Shown here: piece by piece, positions 43,857-53,207 of the stretch
Position numbering within the stretch: position 1 is the first letter of the stretch
How the letters are laid out: each line of letters opens with the position of its first letter
Origin: Mycetocola miduiensis
GTDB taxonomy: Bacteria; Actinomycetota; Actinomycetes; Actinomycetales; Microbacteriaceae
Reading direction: 5' to 3'
Assembly: GCF_900115155.1 (NCBI RefSeq)
Contig: NZ_FOVM01000002.1
Span: 2,550-66,549 of the forward strand
Length of the DNA stretch: 64,000 nt
Notes under the pieces: generated by a model
What the model was told of the DNA's origin: nothing
What the model saw: only the letters and a program-made list of their open reading frames with translations
The model's database searches: none
Made by a program: the position numbers and the translations under genes

Positions 43857-45470
43857 ATGAACGACCACCCTCAGGACTCGAACGACGCTCGGGATCCACA
43901 CGACGCCGCTGGAGCACAACCCACTGCTGATGCGGCTTCCAACTCCCGGACGACCCCGGACGCCAACGGAAACGTTCCGCCGGCGCCGACATACTTCCCC
44001 GAGTACACGCCGCCCGGCTACGGCGACACGGCAGCGACGGATGCCTACCCTCAGGCTCCTGGGGCTGCATTTGGCGTCGGGTCGAACCAGCACACGACCG
44101 ACCAGCCGACCAACCCGACCCGATACCCGACTGAGCCTTATCCGGCGATCGTTGGAACCCACCAGCAGTTTCCCGGGCAGCACTACCCGGGTGGCACCCA
44201 GAACACCCACCCATACGGCGCCTCATTCGGCGCACCAGCGAACACGGCAACAGGTACGCCAGGCAAGGCAAAGCGCCGCTCGACCGTCGGGTTGCTGGTA
44301 GCAGGTCTTGCCATCGGCGCCCTCGTCGGCGGGGCAACCGGGGCAGGCACAGCCGCCCTGCTCATCGACAACGATGGGACGACCCTGAGCACGGGTGCCA
44401 CTGGGTCCCAGAACATCACCGTCAACGACACGTCGGATGTAACGCGCGCCACCGCGATTGCTGCCACCGCGTCACCGAGTGTCGTCACGCTCTCCGTGCA
44501 GAGCGCGGACAGCGGAGGAAGCGGTTCGGGAATCGTCCTCAGCGAGGACGGATACGTCCTGACCAACAACCACGTCGTCACGCTCGACGGGAAGCTCTCT
44601 GACCCGCAGATCCAGGTCACCGACAACGACGGCAAGCTGTACTCCGCCACGGTCGTCGGCACCGACCCGGTGTACGACCTCGCTGTGGTCAAACTCGAGG
44701 GCGCAAGCGGGATGAAGCCGATGGAGTTCGCGAACTCCGACAAGTTGAACGTGGGCGACGTCGCCGTCGCCATCGGAGCTCCACTCGGGCTCGCCGGCAC
44801 GGTAACAGACGGCATTGTCAGCGCGCTGAACCGCAGCATCACCGTTGCCTCCTCCGCCGTCCCAGACCAGACGACCGAAGAAGACGGTTCCGACACCCCG
44901 TACGACGTGTGGGGATTCAACCTGCCGGGCCAGGAGCAAACCGCGCCCCAGACCCAGTCGGTGATTTCCCTCGCCGTGATCCAGACGGATGCCGCCATCA
45001 ACCCCGGTAACTCCGGAGGTGCCCTCGTCGACAGCGACGGCAAACTGATCGGAGTCAACGTTGCGATCGCGAGCGCTGGCAGCTCCCAGGCGTCGGACCA
45101 GAGCGGCAACATCGGTGTCGGATTCGCCATCACGGCCAACATCGCCAAGCGAGTCGCTGACGAGATCATCAAGAATGGATCAGCGAGCCACGGCTTGCTC
45201 GGTGCCAGTGTCGGAGACGCAGCGAGCGCCGCTGACAGCGAAGTGGTCGGCGCGTTGATCAGCGACGTCAGCCCCGGCGGCGCTGCGGCCAACGCCGGAC
45301 TCGCCAAAGGCGACATCGTCACCCGCTTCGAAGGGCACCCGGTCACCGGGGCAACCGACCTCACGGCGCAGGTCCGCGGGCTTGCCGCCGGCGCCAAAGC
45401 CGAGGTCGCCTACGTCCGGGGCGGCGAAACGAAGACCGTCGAGGTCACGCTGGGCGAGCTCGTTCTCTGA
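43857..45470 (+). CDS. HtrA/DegP-like trypsin-type serine protease with PDZ domain
   Basis: 537 aa. A long Pro/Thr/Tyr-rich cytoplasmic region (1-140) is followed by one membrane helix (about 143-170, STVGLLVAGLAIGALVGG) and an extracytoplasmic S1C protease. The triad is His in LTNNHVV, Asp in YDLAVVKLEG and Ser in INPGNSGGAL. A C-terminal PDZ domain (SDVSPGGAAANAGLAKGDIV) completes the chain. ATG 43857 has GGAAGGAGC about 9 nt upstream. Its likely role is envelope protein quality control. Confidence 0.93.
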   Translation: MNDHPQDSNDARDPHDAAGAQPTADAASNSRTTPDANGNVPPAPTYFPEYTPPGYGDTAATDAYPQAPGAAFGVGSNQHTTDQPTNPTRYPTEPYPAIVGTHQQFPGQHYPGGTQNTHPYGASFGAPANTATGTPGKAKRRSTVGLLVAGLAIGALVGGATGAGTAALLIDNDGTTLSTGATGSQNITVNDTSDVTRATAIAATASPSVVTLSVQSADSGGSGSGIVLSEDGYVLTNNHVVTLDGKLSDPQIQVTDNDGKLYSATVVGTDPVYDLAVVKLEGASGMKPMEFANSDKLNVGDVAVAIGAPLGLAGTVTDGIVSALNRSITVASSAVPDQTTEEDGSDTPYDVWGFNLPGQEQTAPQTQSVISLAVIQTDAAINPGNSGGALVDSDGKLIGVNVAIASAGSSQASDQSGNIGVGFAITANIAKRVADEIIKNGSASHGLLGASVGDAASAADSEVVGALISDVSPGGAAANAGLAKGDIVTRFEGHPVTGATDLTAQVRGLAAGAKAEVAYVRGGETKTVEVTLGELVL

Positions 45471-45494
45471 CAGCCGCACAGAAAGTAACTCCAC

Positions 45495-45530
45495 GAAAAC
45501 GCCTGCGAGCTTCTGCTCGCAGGCGTTTTC
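45495..45530 (+). terminator. Rho-independent terminator of the HtrA gene
   Basis: 16-bp perfect stem (GAAAACGCCTGCGAGC and complement), TTCT loop, right arm ending GTTTTC. Confidence 0.93.
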
Positions 45531-45599
45531 GTCGCGGCAAATCAACGCCGCGTGAGACCCACTGATAGGCTCAACCGACCAATTCATCGAGTGGAGACC

Positions 45600-46688
45600 A
45601 TGGCCGAGAGCACATCGACTGGCGCAAGCGCCGAACTCGTCGGAGTCTCCTATGTCATGCCGGTTCTCAATGACGTCACCCACGTCCGGGCGGCTGTGGA
45701 CAGCCTGCTCAGCCAGGACTATGCGGGCCCGTTCGAAGTCGCCATCGCGGTTGGCCCCTCCATCGACGGCACCAACGAACTCGTCGACGAACTCTCGCGG
45801 GCAGACGCGCGCATCCGCGTGCTGCCGAATCCCGTCGGCTCGACACCCGCTGGCCTGAACATCGCCATCTCGGCTACTCGTTACCCCGTGGTCATCCGGG
45901 TGGACGCGCACTCCGTCCTGCCTACAAACTATGCACGCATCGCCGTGGAGACGATCGAGCAGACCGGTGCAGACAACGTCGGCGGGATCATGGATGCCCA
46001 GGGCAACACGCCGTTCGAGCGAGCGGTCGCGCGTGCGTACGGCAGTCGGGTGGGTCTCGGCGGTACCCCTCATCACGTCGGCGGCGCCGCCGGGCCGGCC
46101 GACACCGTCTACCTGGGCGTCTTTCGGCGGGAGCCGCTCGAAAGCGTCGGCATGTTCGACGAACGGATCAAACGCGGGCAGGACTGGGAACTCAACAGGC
46201 GGATCCGCGCGGCCGGCGGCATTGTCTGGTTCACCCCGGAGCTGAAGGTGACCTACCGGCCCCGGCCGAGCCTGACCGCATTGGCTCGCCAGTTCTTCTC
46301 CACAGGAATGTGGCGCGGTGAATTGACCCGCCGGTTCCCGAGCGCGAACACCCTTAGGTACTTCGCGCCGCCCGTGATGGTGCTCGGCGTCGGGCTCGGC
46401 GTGGTCCTCGGCCTCGTTGGCCTGGTGCAGGCCGCCGCCGGGATGACGACCCCCCTGCTCCTGGGCTGGCTCGTGCCCGTGCTGTATCTGCTCCTCGTCG
46501 TGTTGGCGGCCGTTGTCGTCGCCCGCCGGGACGGCATCCGTTCACAGCTCTGGTTTCTCATAGTGTTGCCCTGTATCCATTTCTGCTGGGGAGTGGGCTT
46601 CGTCCTCGGCTTCCTGGCGCTGGCGAGCAACATCTCAGCGCTGAAAAACGAGAGAACCGGAGGCGCGAGTGTCGGACGCGTCGATTGA
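45600..46688 (+). CDS. GT2 family glycosyltransferase, membrane-anchored
   Basis: 362 aa. The GT-A domain has VSYVMPVLND at the N-terminus, a nucleotide-site VIRVDAHSVLP (DxH variant of DxD), and GQDWELNRRIRAAGG. Two to three C-terminal membrane helices follow (PPVMVLGVGLGVVLGLVGLV and others). ATG 45600 has GGAG 5 nt upstream. First gene of a glycopolymer locus; it overlaps the next start by 20 nt. Sugar donor unknown. Confidence 0.9.
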   Translation: MAESTSTGASAELVGVSYVMPVLNDVTHVRAAVDSLLSQDYAGPFEVAIAVGPSIDGTNELVDELSRADARIRVLPNPVGSTPAGLNIAISATRYPVVIRVDAHSVLPTNYARIAVETIEQTGADNVGGIMDAQGNTPFERAVARAYGSRVGLGGTPHHVGGAAGPADTVYLGVFRREPLESVGMFDERIKRGQDWELNRRIRAAGGIVWFTPELKVTYRPRPSLTALARQFFSTGMWRGELTRRFPSANTLRYFAPPVMVLGVGLGVVLGLVGLVQAAAGMTTPLLLGWLVPVLYLLLVVLAAVVVARRDGIRSQLWFLIVLPCIHFCWGVGFVLGFLALASNISALKNERTGGASVGRVD

Positions 46689-47484
46689 ACACCCGATCAA
46701 ACCGCGCTCGATCGCGGAACTGAAAGCGATTGCCCAGCCACCCGAGGTGCGCGGACGCCGCAACGCTGAGCACTGGACGGCATCGCTGTACCTGCGCGAT
46801 ATCTCGCCGTACCTGACCTGGTTGCTGCTTCGCACACCCATCTCAGCGAACGGTGTCACCGGTTTGATGATCCTCACCGGCTGGTCGATCGCCGGTGCCC
46901 TGCTCATCCCCGGAATCTGGGGTGCCCTGCTCGGCCTTCTCCTCGGCCAGCTGCAGATGCTCGTCGATTGCTGCGACGGTGAAGTGGCCAGGTGGCGACG
47001 GACGTCCTCGCCGGCCGGTGCGTTCCTCGATGCTGTCGGCCACTACTCGACGGAGTCGCTCATTCCGCTCGCGCTCGCCATCCGCGCGGCCGGGTATCCG
47101 TTCGACGCACCCGCCGACTATCTGTACACGACTCTCGGCGCCCTCCTCGCGCTCGTCATCGTCCTCAACAAGGCGCTCAACGACATGGTGCGGGTCGCTC
47201 GGGCCAACTACGGCGCGCCGAAGCTGACCTACACCGAGGGCGAGTCCGCTCCACGCGGAGGCCTGCTCGCCGCGGCACGGCGCGTGGCGAAATTCCTGCC
47301 GTTCCACCGCATCTTCCACTCGGTCGAACTGACGATGGTGATCTTCGCTGCGTCGCTCGTCGGACTGGTCGTCGGTGAGCTCGCCGCCATGCGCGGCGTG
47401 CTCGTCCTTCTTCTCATCCTCGGTGTGATCACCCTGTTCGGTCACTTCGTGGCCATCATGTCGTCAAAGCGTGTCCGTGCCTGA
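46669..47484 (+). CDS. CDP-alcohol phosphatidyltransferase superfamily protein with variant motif
   Basis: 271 aa, six or so membrane helices. The superfamily motif is visible as DCCDGEVAR, then eight residues, G-AFL-D-AVG-H. The last position, normally Asp, is His. The enzyme would transfer a phospho-alcohol from a CDP-linked donor, probably during assembly of a phosphodiester-linked wall polymer. GTG 46669 lies inside the preceding gene and its 3' end overlaps the next gene by 14 nt, showing tight coupling. Confidence 0.87.
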   Translation: MSDASIEHPIKPRSIAELKAIAQPPEVRGRRNAEHWTASLYLRDISPYLTWLLLRTPISANGVTGLMILTGWSIAGALLIPGIWGALLGLLLGQLQMLVDCCDGEVARWRRTSSPAGAFLDAVGHYSTESLIPLALAIRAAGYPFDAPADYLYTTLGALLALVIVLNKALNDMVRVARANYGAPKLTYTEGESAPRGGLLAAARRVAKFLPFHRIFHSVELTMVIFAASLVGLVVGELAAMRGVLVLLLILGVITLFGHFVAIMSSKRVRA

Positions 47485-48352
47485 GCCGACCCCCCACGTC
47501 GGCGTCGTCGTCCTCACCCAGGGGACACGCCCCGACGACCTGGACCGCGGCATCCGGAGCGTGCTGGCCCAGACGGGTGTAGATATGGACATCGTCGTCG
47601 TCGGTAACGGCTGGCGGCCTGAGGGATTACCGGACGGAGTGCGCGGCCTCGCGCTGCCCGAGAACGTCGGTATCCCTGCCGGTCGCAACCGCGGCGCCGA
47701 CCAGGTCGGGGGCGAGTACATCTTCTTTCTCGACGACGATGCTTTTCTTCCGGATGCCGGATTCCTGTCGTCCTGCATCGCTCTCGTCACCACCGATCCG
47801 GGCATCGGCCTGGTGCAGCCCCGGTTGACCGACCCGACCGGGCAACCGGCACCGCGCCGGTGGATTCCCCGCATCCGCAAGGGGGACGCTCGTCACCCAG
47901 GGAATGTCTTCTCCTGCCTCGAAGCCGCCGTGTTCCTGCCGCGGCGGGTGTTCGACGCGACCGGCGGCTGGGCGTCGCCGTTCTTCTACGCGCATGAGGG
48001 CATCGAGCTGGCCTGGCGCGTCTGGGACCAGGGCAAACGCGCCTGGTACGCCGGCGACCTCGAGGCGCACCATCCCGCCGTCACCCAGACCCGGCACTCG
48101 GAGTACTACCGCCTGAACGCGAGGAACCGGGTGTGGCTGGCACGGCGCAACCTTCCCCTGCCGCTGGTTCCGCTGTACGTCGGCGCGTGGACCGGCGTTC
48201 ATATCCTGCGCTGGTGGCGGCAGAGGGCGGCGCTGCAGGCTTGGTTCGGCGGGTGGCGCGAAGGCTGGCGCACGAACCCGGGCCAGCGGCGCCCGATTCG
48301 ATGGTCGACCGTCTGGCGGATGACCCGCGCTGGCCGACCGCCGGTGATCTAG
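47471..48352 (+). CDS. GT2 family glycosyltransferase
   Basis: 293 aa. GT-A fold: VGVVVLTQGTRPDDL, MDIVVVGNGW, IFFLDDDAFLP (DxD) and YAHEGIELAWRVWDQG. Only a weak hydrophobic stretch (LPLPLVPLYVGAWTGVH) lies near the C-terminus, so it is peripheral or singly anchored. The start GTG overlaps the preceding phosphotransferase gene. Acceptor unknown. Confidence 0.88.
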   Translation: MSVPEPTPHVGVVVLTQGTRPDDLDRGIRSVLAQTGVDMDIVVVGNGWRPEGLPDGVRGLALPENVGIPAGRNRGADQVGGEYIFFLDDDAFLPDAGFLSSCIALVTTDPGIGLVQPRLTDPTGQPAPRRWIPRIRKGDARHPGNVFSCLEAAVFLPRRVFDATGGWASPFFYAHEGIELAWRVWDQGKRAWYAGDLEAHHPAVTQTRHSEYYRLNARNRVWLARRNLPLPLVPLYVGAWTGVHILRWWRQRAALQAWFGGWREGWRTNPGQRRPIRWSTVWRMTRAGRPPVI

Positions 48353-48357
48353 TTGGT

Positions 48358-48363
48358 TAAGCT
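48358..48363 (+). promoter_or_regulatory. -10 element within the glycopolymer locus
   Basis: TAAGCT, 7 nt, then ATG 48371. It indicates a leaderless internal promoter for the TagF-like gene and argues against the in-frame TTG at 48353. Confidence 0.5.
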
Positions 48364-48370
48364 GGTACCC

Positions 48371-49711
48371 ATGGGTATTTTGAGGGACGCACGAAAAGCA
48401 GTGAAAATCGGGCGAGACCTCCTGGCGAATCGACGCGCACGCGCAGCGCTCTCGCTCCGGCTCGCGCAACTGCCTCCGTTGGAGGCCAACAAGTACAAGA
48501 TCGCCGTCTACTTCGCCGACGGTGAGGTCAACATGTACCAGATCCGGCAGTGGTACAAGCCGCTCCAGGTGCTCGGCCAAACGTGGCCGGTCGTCGTTCT
48601 CAGCCGCGGCGCCACTGCGGCCACCCGGCTGTTCGAAGAGTCACCGTTGCCTGTCGCGTATGTGCGTACCGTGGTAGCCCTCGAACGCACCCTGGCCGAG
48701 CAGGACATCCGCATCGTCTTCTACGTCAACCAGAACACCAAGAATTTTCAGATGTTCCGGTACGGCCAGCGCTGGCACGTTTTCATCAACCACGGTGAGA
48801 GCGACAAGATGTACATGACGACGAACCAGTTCAAGGCATACGACTACAGTTTCGTCGCCGGGGACGCCGCCATCGCCCGCCTCGAGAAGGTCCTGTGGGA
48901 CTACGACTTCGACAAAAGGGCGATTCGGATCGGCCGACCGCAGGCCGACCACTACTCGGGGACGCTCCCGTACACACCTGACGATCGCACCGTTGTGCTC
49001 TACGCGCCGACCTGGGAAGGCGACCGTCGGGCCGCCGCATACGGTTCGATCGCCACCCATGGCGTTGTTCTCGTCCGCGCGCTGCTCGCCACCGGAAACC
49101 ACCGCGTGATCTACCGTCCTCATCCCCGCAGCGGCGTCGTCGACCACGCCCACGCGGCGGCGAACCGCGAGATCATCGGGATGCTCGCCTCCGCGAACTC
49201 TGCTGACCCCGCCGCCCACCATGTGTACGACACAGGCCCGGAGCTGGGCTGGCAGCTGTCGGCTGCGGATGTCGCCATCGTGGATATCTCCGCGATGGTC
49301 TATGACCGCCTCGCGAGCGGCAAACCACTCCTGGTCACCCGTCCCGCGGACCCCGAAGCCCTTGTCGACACCAATGGGTACCTTTCCGCGTGTGAGTGGC
49401 TGCCTGCCGCCGAGGCGTCCTCGATCGTTGCCGTCGTCGACCGCGTGCTGCACGATCCGGAGACCGTCGGACGGCTGGACTTCTGGGTGCGACACTATTT
49501 CGGCGATCCGACGCCCGGCTCGGCGACCCAGCGGTTCCACGACGCCGTCGAGCAGCTGATGGGGGAGTGGGAGCGGTACGCCGCCCTCCACTCAGGCGAC
49601 GAACCCACGCAACTCACCACAGCGACCGCCGCCACCGCGGTCCCGGTTCGTTCCGGAAGTGCGGTTGACGACCCGACCCAGTCGCACGAGACCGGCGAGG
49701 ACGACGACTGA
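48371..49711 (+). CDS. TagF-like CDP-glycerol:poly(glycerophosphate) glycerophosphotransferase family
   Basis: 446 aa. The C-terminal glycerophosphotransferase domain shows VVLYAPTWEGDR, HRVIYRPHPRSG and DVAIVDISAMVYDRLASGKP. These are the usual phosphate-binding motifs. It would build a polyol-phosphate chain on a lipid-linked primer at the membrane. The last 40 residues are acidic, Thr/Asp-rich and disordered. ATG 48371 is supported by the leaderless promoter. It may use another CDP-polyol. Confidence 0.87.
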   Translation: MGILRDARKAVKIGRDLLANRRARAALSLRLAQLPPLEANKYKIAVYFADGEVNMYQIRQWYKPLQVLGQTWPVVVLSRGATAATRLFEESPLPVAYVRTVVALERTLAEQDIRIVFYVNQNTKNFQMFRYGQRWHVFINHGESDKMYMTTNQFKAYDYSFVAGDAAIARLEKVLWDYDFDKRAIRIGRPQADHYSGTLPYTPDDRTVVLYAPTWEGDRRAAAYGSIATHGVVLVRALLATGNHRVIYRPHPRSGVVDHAHAAANREIIGMLASANSADPAAHHVYDTGPELGWQLSAADVAIVDISAMVYDRLASGKPLLVTRPADPEALVDTNGYLSACEWLPAAEASSIVAVVDRVLHDPETVGRLDFWVRHYFGDPTPGSATQRFHDAVEQLMGEWERYAALHSGDEPTQLTTATAATAVPVRSGSAVDDPTQSHETGEDDD

Positions 49712-49721
49712 CGCCAGTTGG

Positions 49722-50552
49722 TTACGCGTCGTCCTTGTTGTGACGTCGCGGCTTCCGGGTGAGTGGTAGCCGTTCGCGCAGCTGGCGGATCGTCGGGCGC
49801 GGGGCGCGCTCAGCCGGTTCGAGTTCGAGGGGGAGCCACAGCGGAGCCGGACCGAATGCGTTCCGGGCGGCGGTGACGACCTGGCGACCGGCGAAGTTGT
49901 TGCCGGCACCGCCGATCGCCGCGCCGATCCCGAACGGAATGGCCTTGCCAATGAGCGACGAGCCCTGGTTGACGACGAAAAACTTCAGGAACCGGCGCTT
50001 GAGAGCATCGGCAACCGGCCCCATCATCGCCTGGGGAACGTTCCGTGTGACCGTCTCACCCCAGAACGCGGAGCGGGGCGGGCCGCCTCCGAAGGCCTGA
50101 CCGGTGAACTGCTTTACGAGGTCCGTGCCGGCCTTGCCGAGCATGAGCGTCATCACCAGGGCCCGAGCGCGCACCGGGTCGTCCACGGTGATTCCGTGGA
50201 CTTCGGCGACCGACTGGGCGAACAACGCGGTCGTCTCAAGGAACCCCACCGTTTCAGCGCCGGCGAGTGTGAGCGTCAATGCGGTTCCCACGCCCGGCAC
50301 CATCGCGGTCACGCCGACCGCTGCACCACCGGTCGTTATTGCTGTCAGGTAACGTCTCTCGAGGATGCGAACAAGCTGCGCCGGGGTCGCGTTCGGGTGG
50401 GAACGCCTCAGGGCGCGGATGTGGGCGACGACGACCGGCCGTTGCACTGAGAGGGCCCTGTCGATCCCGCGCATCCAGGCCGGAGACGGCTCCGGAGCGA
50501 TTTCGGGCGTCGCGGCGTCCAGAATCCGAACTTGTTCGCTTGATGTGGTCAT
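49722..50552 (-). CDS. Conserved hypothetical protein, EcsC-like hydrophobic core
   Basis: 276 aa. Glycine-rich hydrophobic helices (GGAAVGVTAMVPGVGTALTLT and FGIGAAIGGAGNN) alternate with basic segments, and the C-terminus is strongly basic (RKPRRHNKDD). The pattern resembles EcsC-type membrane-interacting proteins, but this is not secure. It is convergent with the TagF-like gene and upstream of the tagGH genes on the same strand by orientation only. Confidence 0.65.
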   Translation of the reverse strand: MTTSSEQVRILDAATPEIAPEPSPAWMRGIDRALSVQRPVVVAHIRALRRSHPNATPAQLVRILERRYLTAITTGGAAVGVTAMVPGVGTALTLTLAGAETVGFLETTALFAQSVAEVHGITVDDPVRARALVMTLMLGKAGTDLVKQFTGQAFGGGPPRSAFWGETVTRNVPQAMMGPVADALKRRFLKFFVVNQGSSLIGKAIPFGIGAAIGGAGNNFAGRQVVTAARNAFGPAPLWLPLELEPAERAPRPTIRQLRERLPLTRKPRRHNKDDA

Positions 50553-50645
50553 GAAATCCCCCTGCGACGGATTGGGTGGTACCGAAGCAGTCTAGGTTTT
50601 CGTGCTGGGAAGACGCAGGGCAGGCGCGAGGGTTCCCTTACGGGC

Positions 50646-51383
50646 TCAGCGGTGGTATTCGGCGTTGTAACGGTCGAGGACGTCGGCGATGGGCCCGTCC
50701 AGCTGCAGCTTCCCCTTGTCGAGGTAGAGTCCACGCGTGCAGAAACGGCGCAGGTCCTTTTCATTGTGGGAGACGAAGAAGAGAGTGCGCCCTCCGGCAA
50801 GCATCTCTTCGATGCGGCGGTAACACTTCTCCTTGAAGCCGCGGTCGCCGACGGCGAGTACCTCGTCGACGAGAATGATCGGTTCGTCGAGCATCGAGAT
50901 CACCGAGAACGCGATCCGCACCTTCATTCCGCTGGAGAGGTGCTTGTATGGCGTGTCGATGAAATCGCCGATCTCGGCGAAGTCGATGATCTCATCGAAG
51001 CGGTCTTCGATTTCGTGCCGGGTCATCCCGTGTAGGCCGGCAGTCAGGTAGACGTTGTCACGCACGGTGAGGTCGTTGACGAATCCACCGGTGATCTCGA
51101 TGAGCGGTGCGACGCCTCCGTTGACCTCCACCCGGCCTTCGTCGGGGAGGACCACACCGGCGACAAGCTTGAGGAGGGTCGACTTTCCCTGGCCGTTGCG
51201 ACCGACCACTCCGATCGCCTCGCCGGCCTGTACGTCAAACGACACGTTGCGGAACGCCCAGAACTCGCCCGGGCGCGAACGCCGGTCGCGGTTCGAGAAC
51301 AGGTCCTTGAAGTTGCGTCGACCGCCGCGGTTGCGCCGGAAACGGATGCCGACGTTGTCGACTCGGATGACTGGCGTGGCCAT
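50646..51383 (-). CDS. Teichoic-acid-type polysaccharide export ABC ATPase (TagH-like)
   Basis: 245 aa. Walker A is VVGRNGQGKSTLLKL, the signature region HLSSGMKVRIAFS, and Walker B IILVDEVLAVGD. The Q-loop region APLIEITGGFVNDLTVRDN is typical of the TagH/Wzt/KpsT export group. The ATG overlaps the TagG-like stop (TGATG). With the permease it would export the lipid-linked glycopolymer. It lacks the long C-terminal extension of B. subtilis TagH. Confidence 0.9.
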   Translation of the reverse strand: MATPVIRVDNVGIRFRRNRGGRRNFKDLFSNRDRRSRPGEFWAFRNVSFDVQAGEAIGVVGRNGQGKSTLLKLVAGVVLPDEGRVEVNGGVAPLIEITGGFVNDLTVRDNVYLTAGLHGMTRHEIEDRFDEIIDFAEIGDFIDTPYKHLSSGMKVRIAFSVISMLDEPIILVDEVLAVGDRGFKEKCYRRIEEMLAGGRTLFFVSHNEKDLRRFCTRGLYLDKGKLQLDGPIADVLDRYNAEYHR

Positions 51384-52195
51384 CACAGTTCCTTCAGCAC
51401 GGTGCGCTCAGACCGTTTGAAGACCCAGAGGCCAACGGCAAGGAAGAGCAGTGACATGCCGGCGGACACGACGATGGCGAACACCTCAAGTTGTTGGGGG
51501 AAGAATGCAGCCCGGTACAGCGAGAAGATACCTGCGAGCGGATTGAACGCGGCAAGAGTCTGAATCTCTTCGGGGAGGTCGCTGAGGCCGTACACGATGG
51601 GCGATGCGTAGAACAGGAAGCGCAGGATGAGCTTCACAGCTCGCTCGAGGTCGCGGAAGAAGACAACGAGCGGGGCGACGATCAGGCTGATGCCCACCGT
51701 CAGGACACTCTGGATGAGGATGGCTAGCGGGAAGAAGACCACCTCCCAGTGCAGGGGAGCGCCGTACCAGATGGCGAACAGCGCGAGAACGGGGAGGGCG
51801 GCGAGAAACTCGATGCCCTTGGAGAGGACAAGCCGGTTGACCCAGATCGTGCGCGGGATCGACGTGGAACGCACGAGCTTCGCCTCGCGGATGAAGGCGC
51901 GGGTGCTGTCAGACACAGCGCCGTTGAACCACATCCACGGCAGAAGCCCGATGAGTAGGAAGACGATGTAGGGCTGTTCTCCGACCCGGCCGCCGCGATC
52001 GAACACCACGGCGAAAACGAACCAGTAAATACCCGCCATCACGAGCGGATCGAGGATCGACCATACGTAGCCCAGCGCACTCGTTGAATACCGCACACGC
52101 AAATCACGCTTGGTCAGAAGCCAGAGGGCGTGGCGGTAGCGAGTGAGGTATGAGCGCTGCGGCGGTCGTACGTCGGCGGGTGAACTCACAGCCAC
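51383..52195 (-). CDS. Polysaccharide/teichoic acid export ABC permease (TagG-like)
   Basis: About 270 aa with six membrane helices in ABC-2 arrangement. RYRHALWLLTKRDLRVRYSTSALGYVWSIL is the amphipathic entrance helix and first membrane segment. The start is uncertain: GTG 52195, GTG 52189 or TTG 52213. It is coupled to the ATPase by overlapping stop/start. Confidence 0.9.
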   Translation of the reverse strand: MAVSSPADVRPPQRSYLTRYRHALWLLTKRDLRVRYSTSALGYVWSILDPLVMAGIYWFVFAVVFDRGGRVGEQPYIVFLLIGLLPWMWFNGAVSDSTRAFIREAKLVRSTSIPRTIWVNRLVLSKGIEFLAALPVLALFAIWYGAPLHWEVVFFPLAILIQSVLTVGISLIVAPLVVFFRDLERAVKLILRFLFYASPIVYGLSDLPEEIQTLAAFNPLAGIFSLYRAAFFPQQLEVFAIVVSAGMSLLFLAVGLWVFKRSERTVLKEL

Positions 52196-52214
52196 CAACT
52201 TAGCGGCAAACAAA

Positions 52215-52244
52215 GACCGGCACGGTCAGGGACGCGTGCCGGTC
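52215..52244 (-). terminator. Terminator after the nucleotidyltransferase gene
   Basis: 10-bp stem GACCGGCACG with its complement and a 10-nt loop. On the minus strand it is followed by TTTGTTTG. It separates the nucleotidyltransferase from the exporter genes. Confidence 0.75.
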
Positions 52245-52260
52245 GACGTTTTGGCGACTA

Positions 52261-52953
52261 TCAGACGAAAAGGTTGGCCCGCTCGAGATCTTCGGCGAAA
52301 TCCACCTCAACGGCGTAAAGGTCGGAGATGTCGACGGGCTCGACGAGCATCCGGTCCTGTTCGATCGCAAGCTCAATGCCGCGCTCGAAGTAGTCCTGGT
52401 CGTCGACACGGGCGAGCTGGCGGAGCAGGTTGGCCTTGTCGTCGCGTGAGACGTAGTTGATGCCAACGGCCTCGCCCAGTCCACCCTTGACGGTCTTCGA
52501 CAGTTCCTGGATGTAGCCCTCGGCGCTCGTCGTGTACTTGACTTCTTCGTCGGAGACCTTCGACGTGTTGACGGTGACGAAGGACTGGTCACGAGCCATC
52601 ATGGCTGCCGCGCGGTCGAGAACGGCCGGGTCGAAGACGACGTCACCGTTCATCCAGAGCACGCCACCCGGCTGCGAAGCGTTGAGTGCACGCATGAGGC
52701 TCTTCGACGTGTTGGTCTGGTCGTACTGCTCGTTGTAGACGAAGGACGCTTCGGGGAAGGCCTCGATGATGTGGTCGAGCTTGTAGCCGACAACAATCGT
52801 CACCTTGACGTTCTTGCCGAACGCATGGTGGATGTTGTCGAACTGCTGCTGCATGATGGTGCGGCCGTCAGCCAGCTCGGTGAGCGGCTTCGGAAGTGAG
52901 CGGCCAAGTCGGCTGCCCATGCCGGCTGCGAGTATTACTACCTGGGTCGTCAC
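52261..52953 (-). CDS. Sugar-phosphate/polyol-phosphate nucleotidyltransferase
   Basis: 230 aa, GT-A-like NTP transferase. Signature: ILAAGMGSRLGRSLPKPL at the N-terminus; WMNGDVVFDPAVL carries the metal-binding Asp. Size and style fit LicC-type or CDP-polyol cytidylyltransferases that feed wall polymer synthesis. The substrate is inferred from the neighbouring TagF-like and CDP-alcohol enzymes. GTG 52953 has GGAG about 8 nt upstream. Confidence 0.85.
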   Translation of the reverse strand: MTTQVVILAAGMGSRLGRSLPKPLTELADGRTIMQQQFDNIHHAFGKNVKVTIVVGYKLDHIIEAFPEASFVYNEQYDQTNTSKSLMRALNASQPGGVLWMNGDVVFDPAVLDRAAAMMARDQSFVTVNTSKVSDEEVKYTTSAEGYIQELSKTVKGGLGEAVGINYVSRDDKANLLRQLARVDDQDYFERGIELAIEQDRMLVEPVDISDLYAVEVDFAEDLERANLFV

Positions 52954-53195
52954 GGAATTCTCCTCAAGATGGTTAAGGCTATCCGGTCGCCGGAATTGGC
53001 GATGTTTGTGTGGAATTTACCTGTACGTCGATGAAATGACACCCCGTTATGCCATCGACCACGTTAGCCCGACACCCCCACTGGGGACACGAGCCGGGCC
53101 GGTTATGTTGCGCGATCGTAATAAGGCGCTGGGTGTATTGACAGGTTCGCGGGCTGCGGTCGGGCCCCCGCCTCGAATAGGTCGTACTCAGTTGG

Positions 53196-53201
53196 TAGGT
53201 T
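53196..53201 (+). promoter_or_regulatory. -10 element of leaderless ABC ATPase promoter
   Basis: TAGGTT, 6 nt (GGAGCA), then GTG 53208. The spacer could double as a weak SD. Confidence 0.45.
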
Positions 53202-53207
53202 GGAGCA

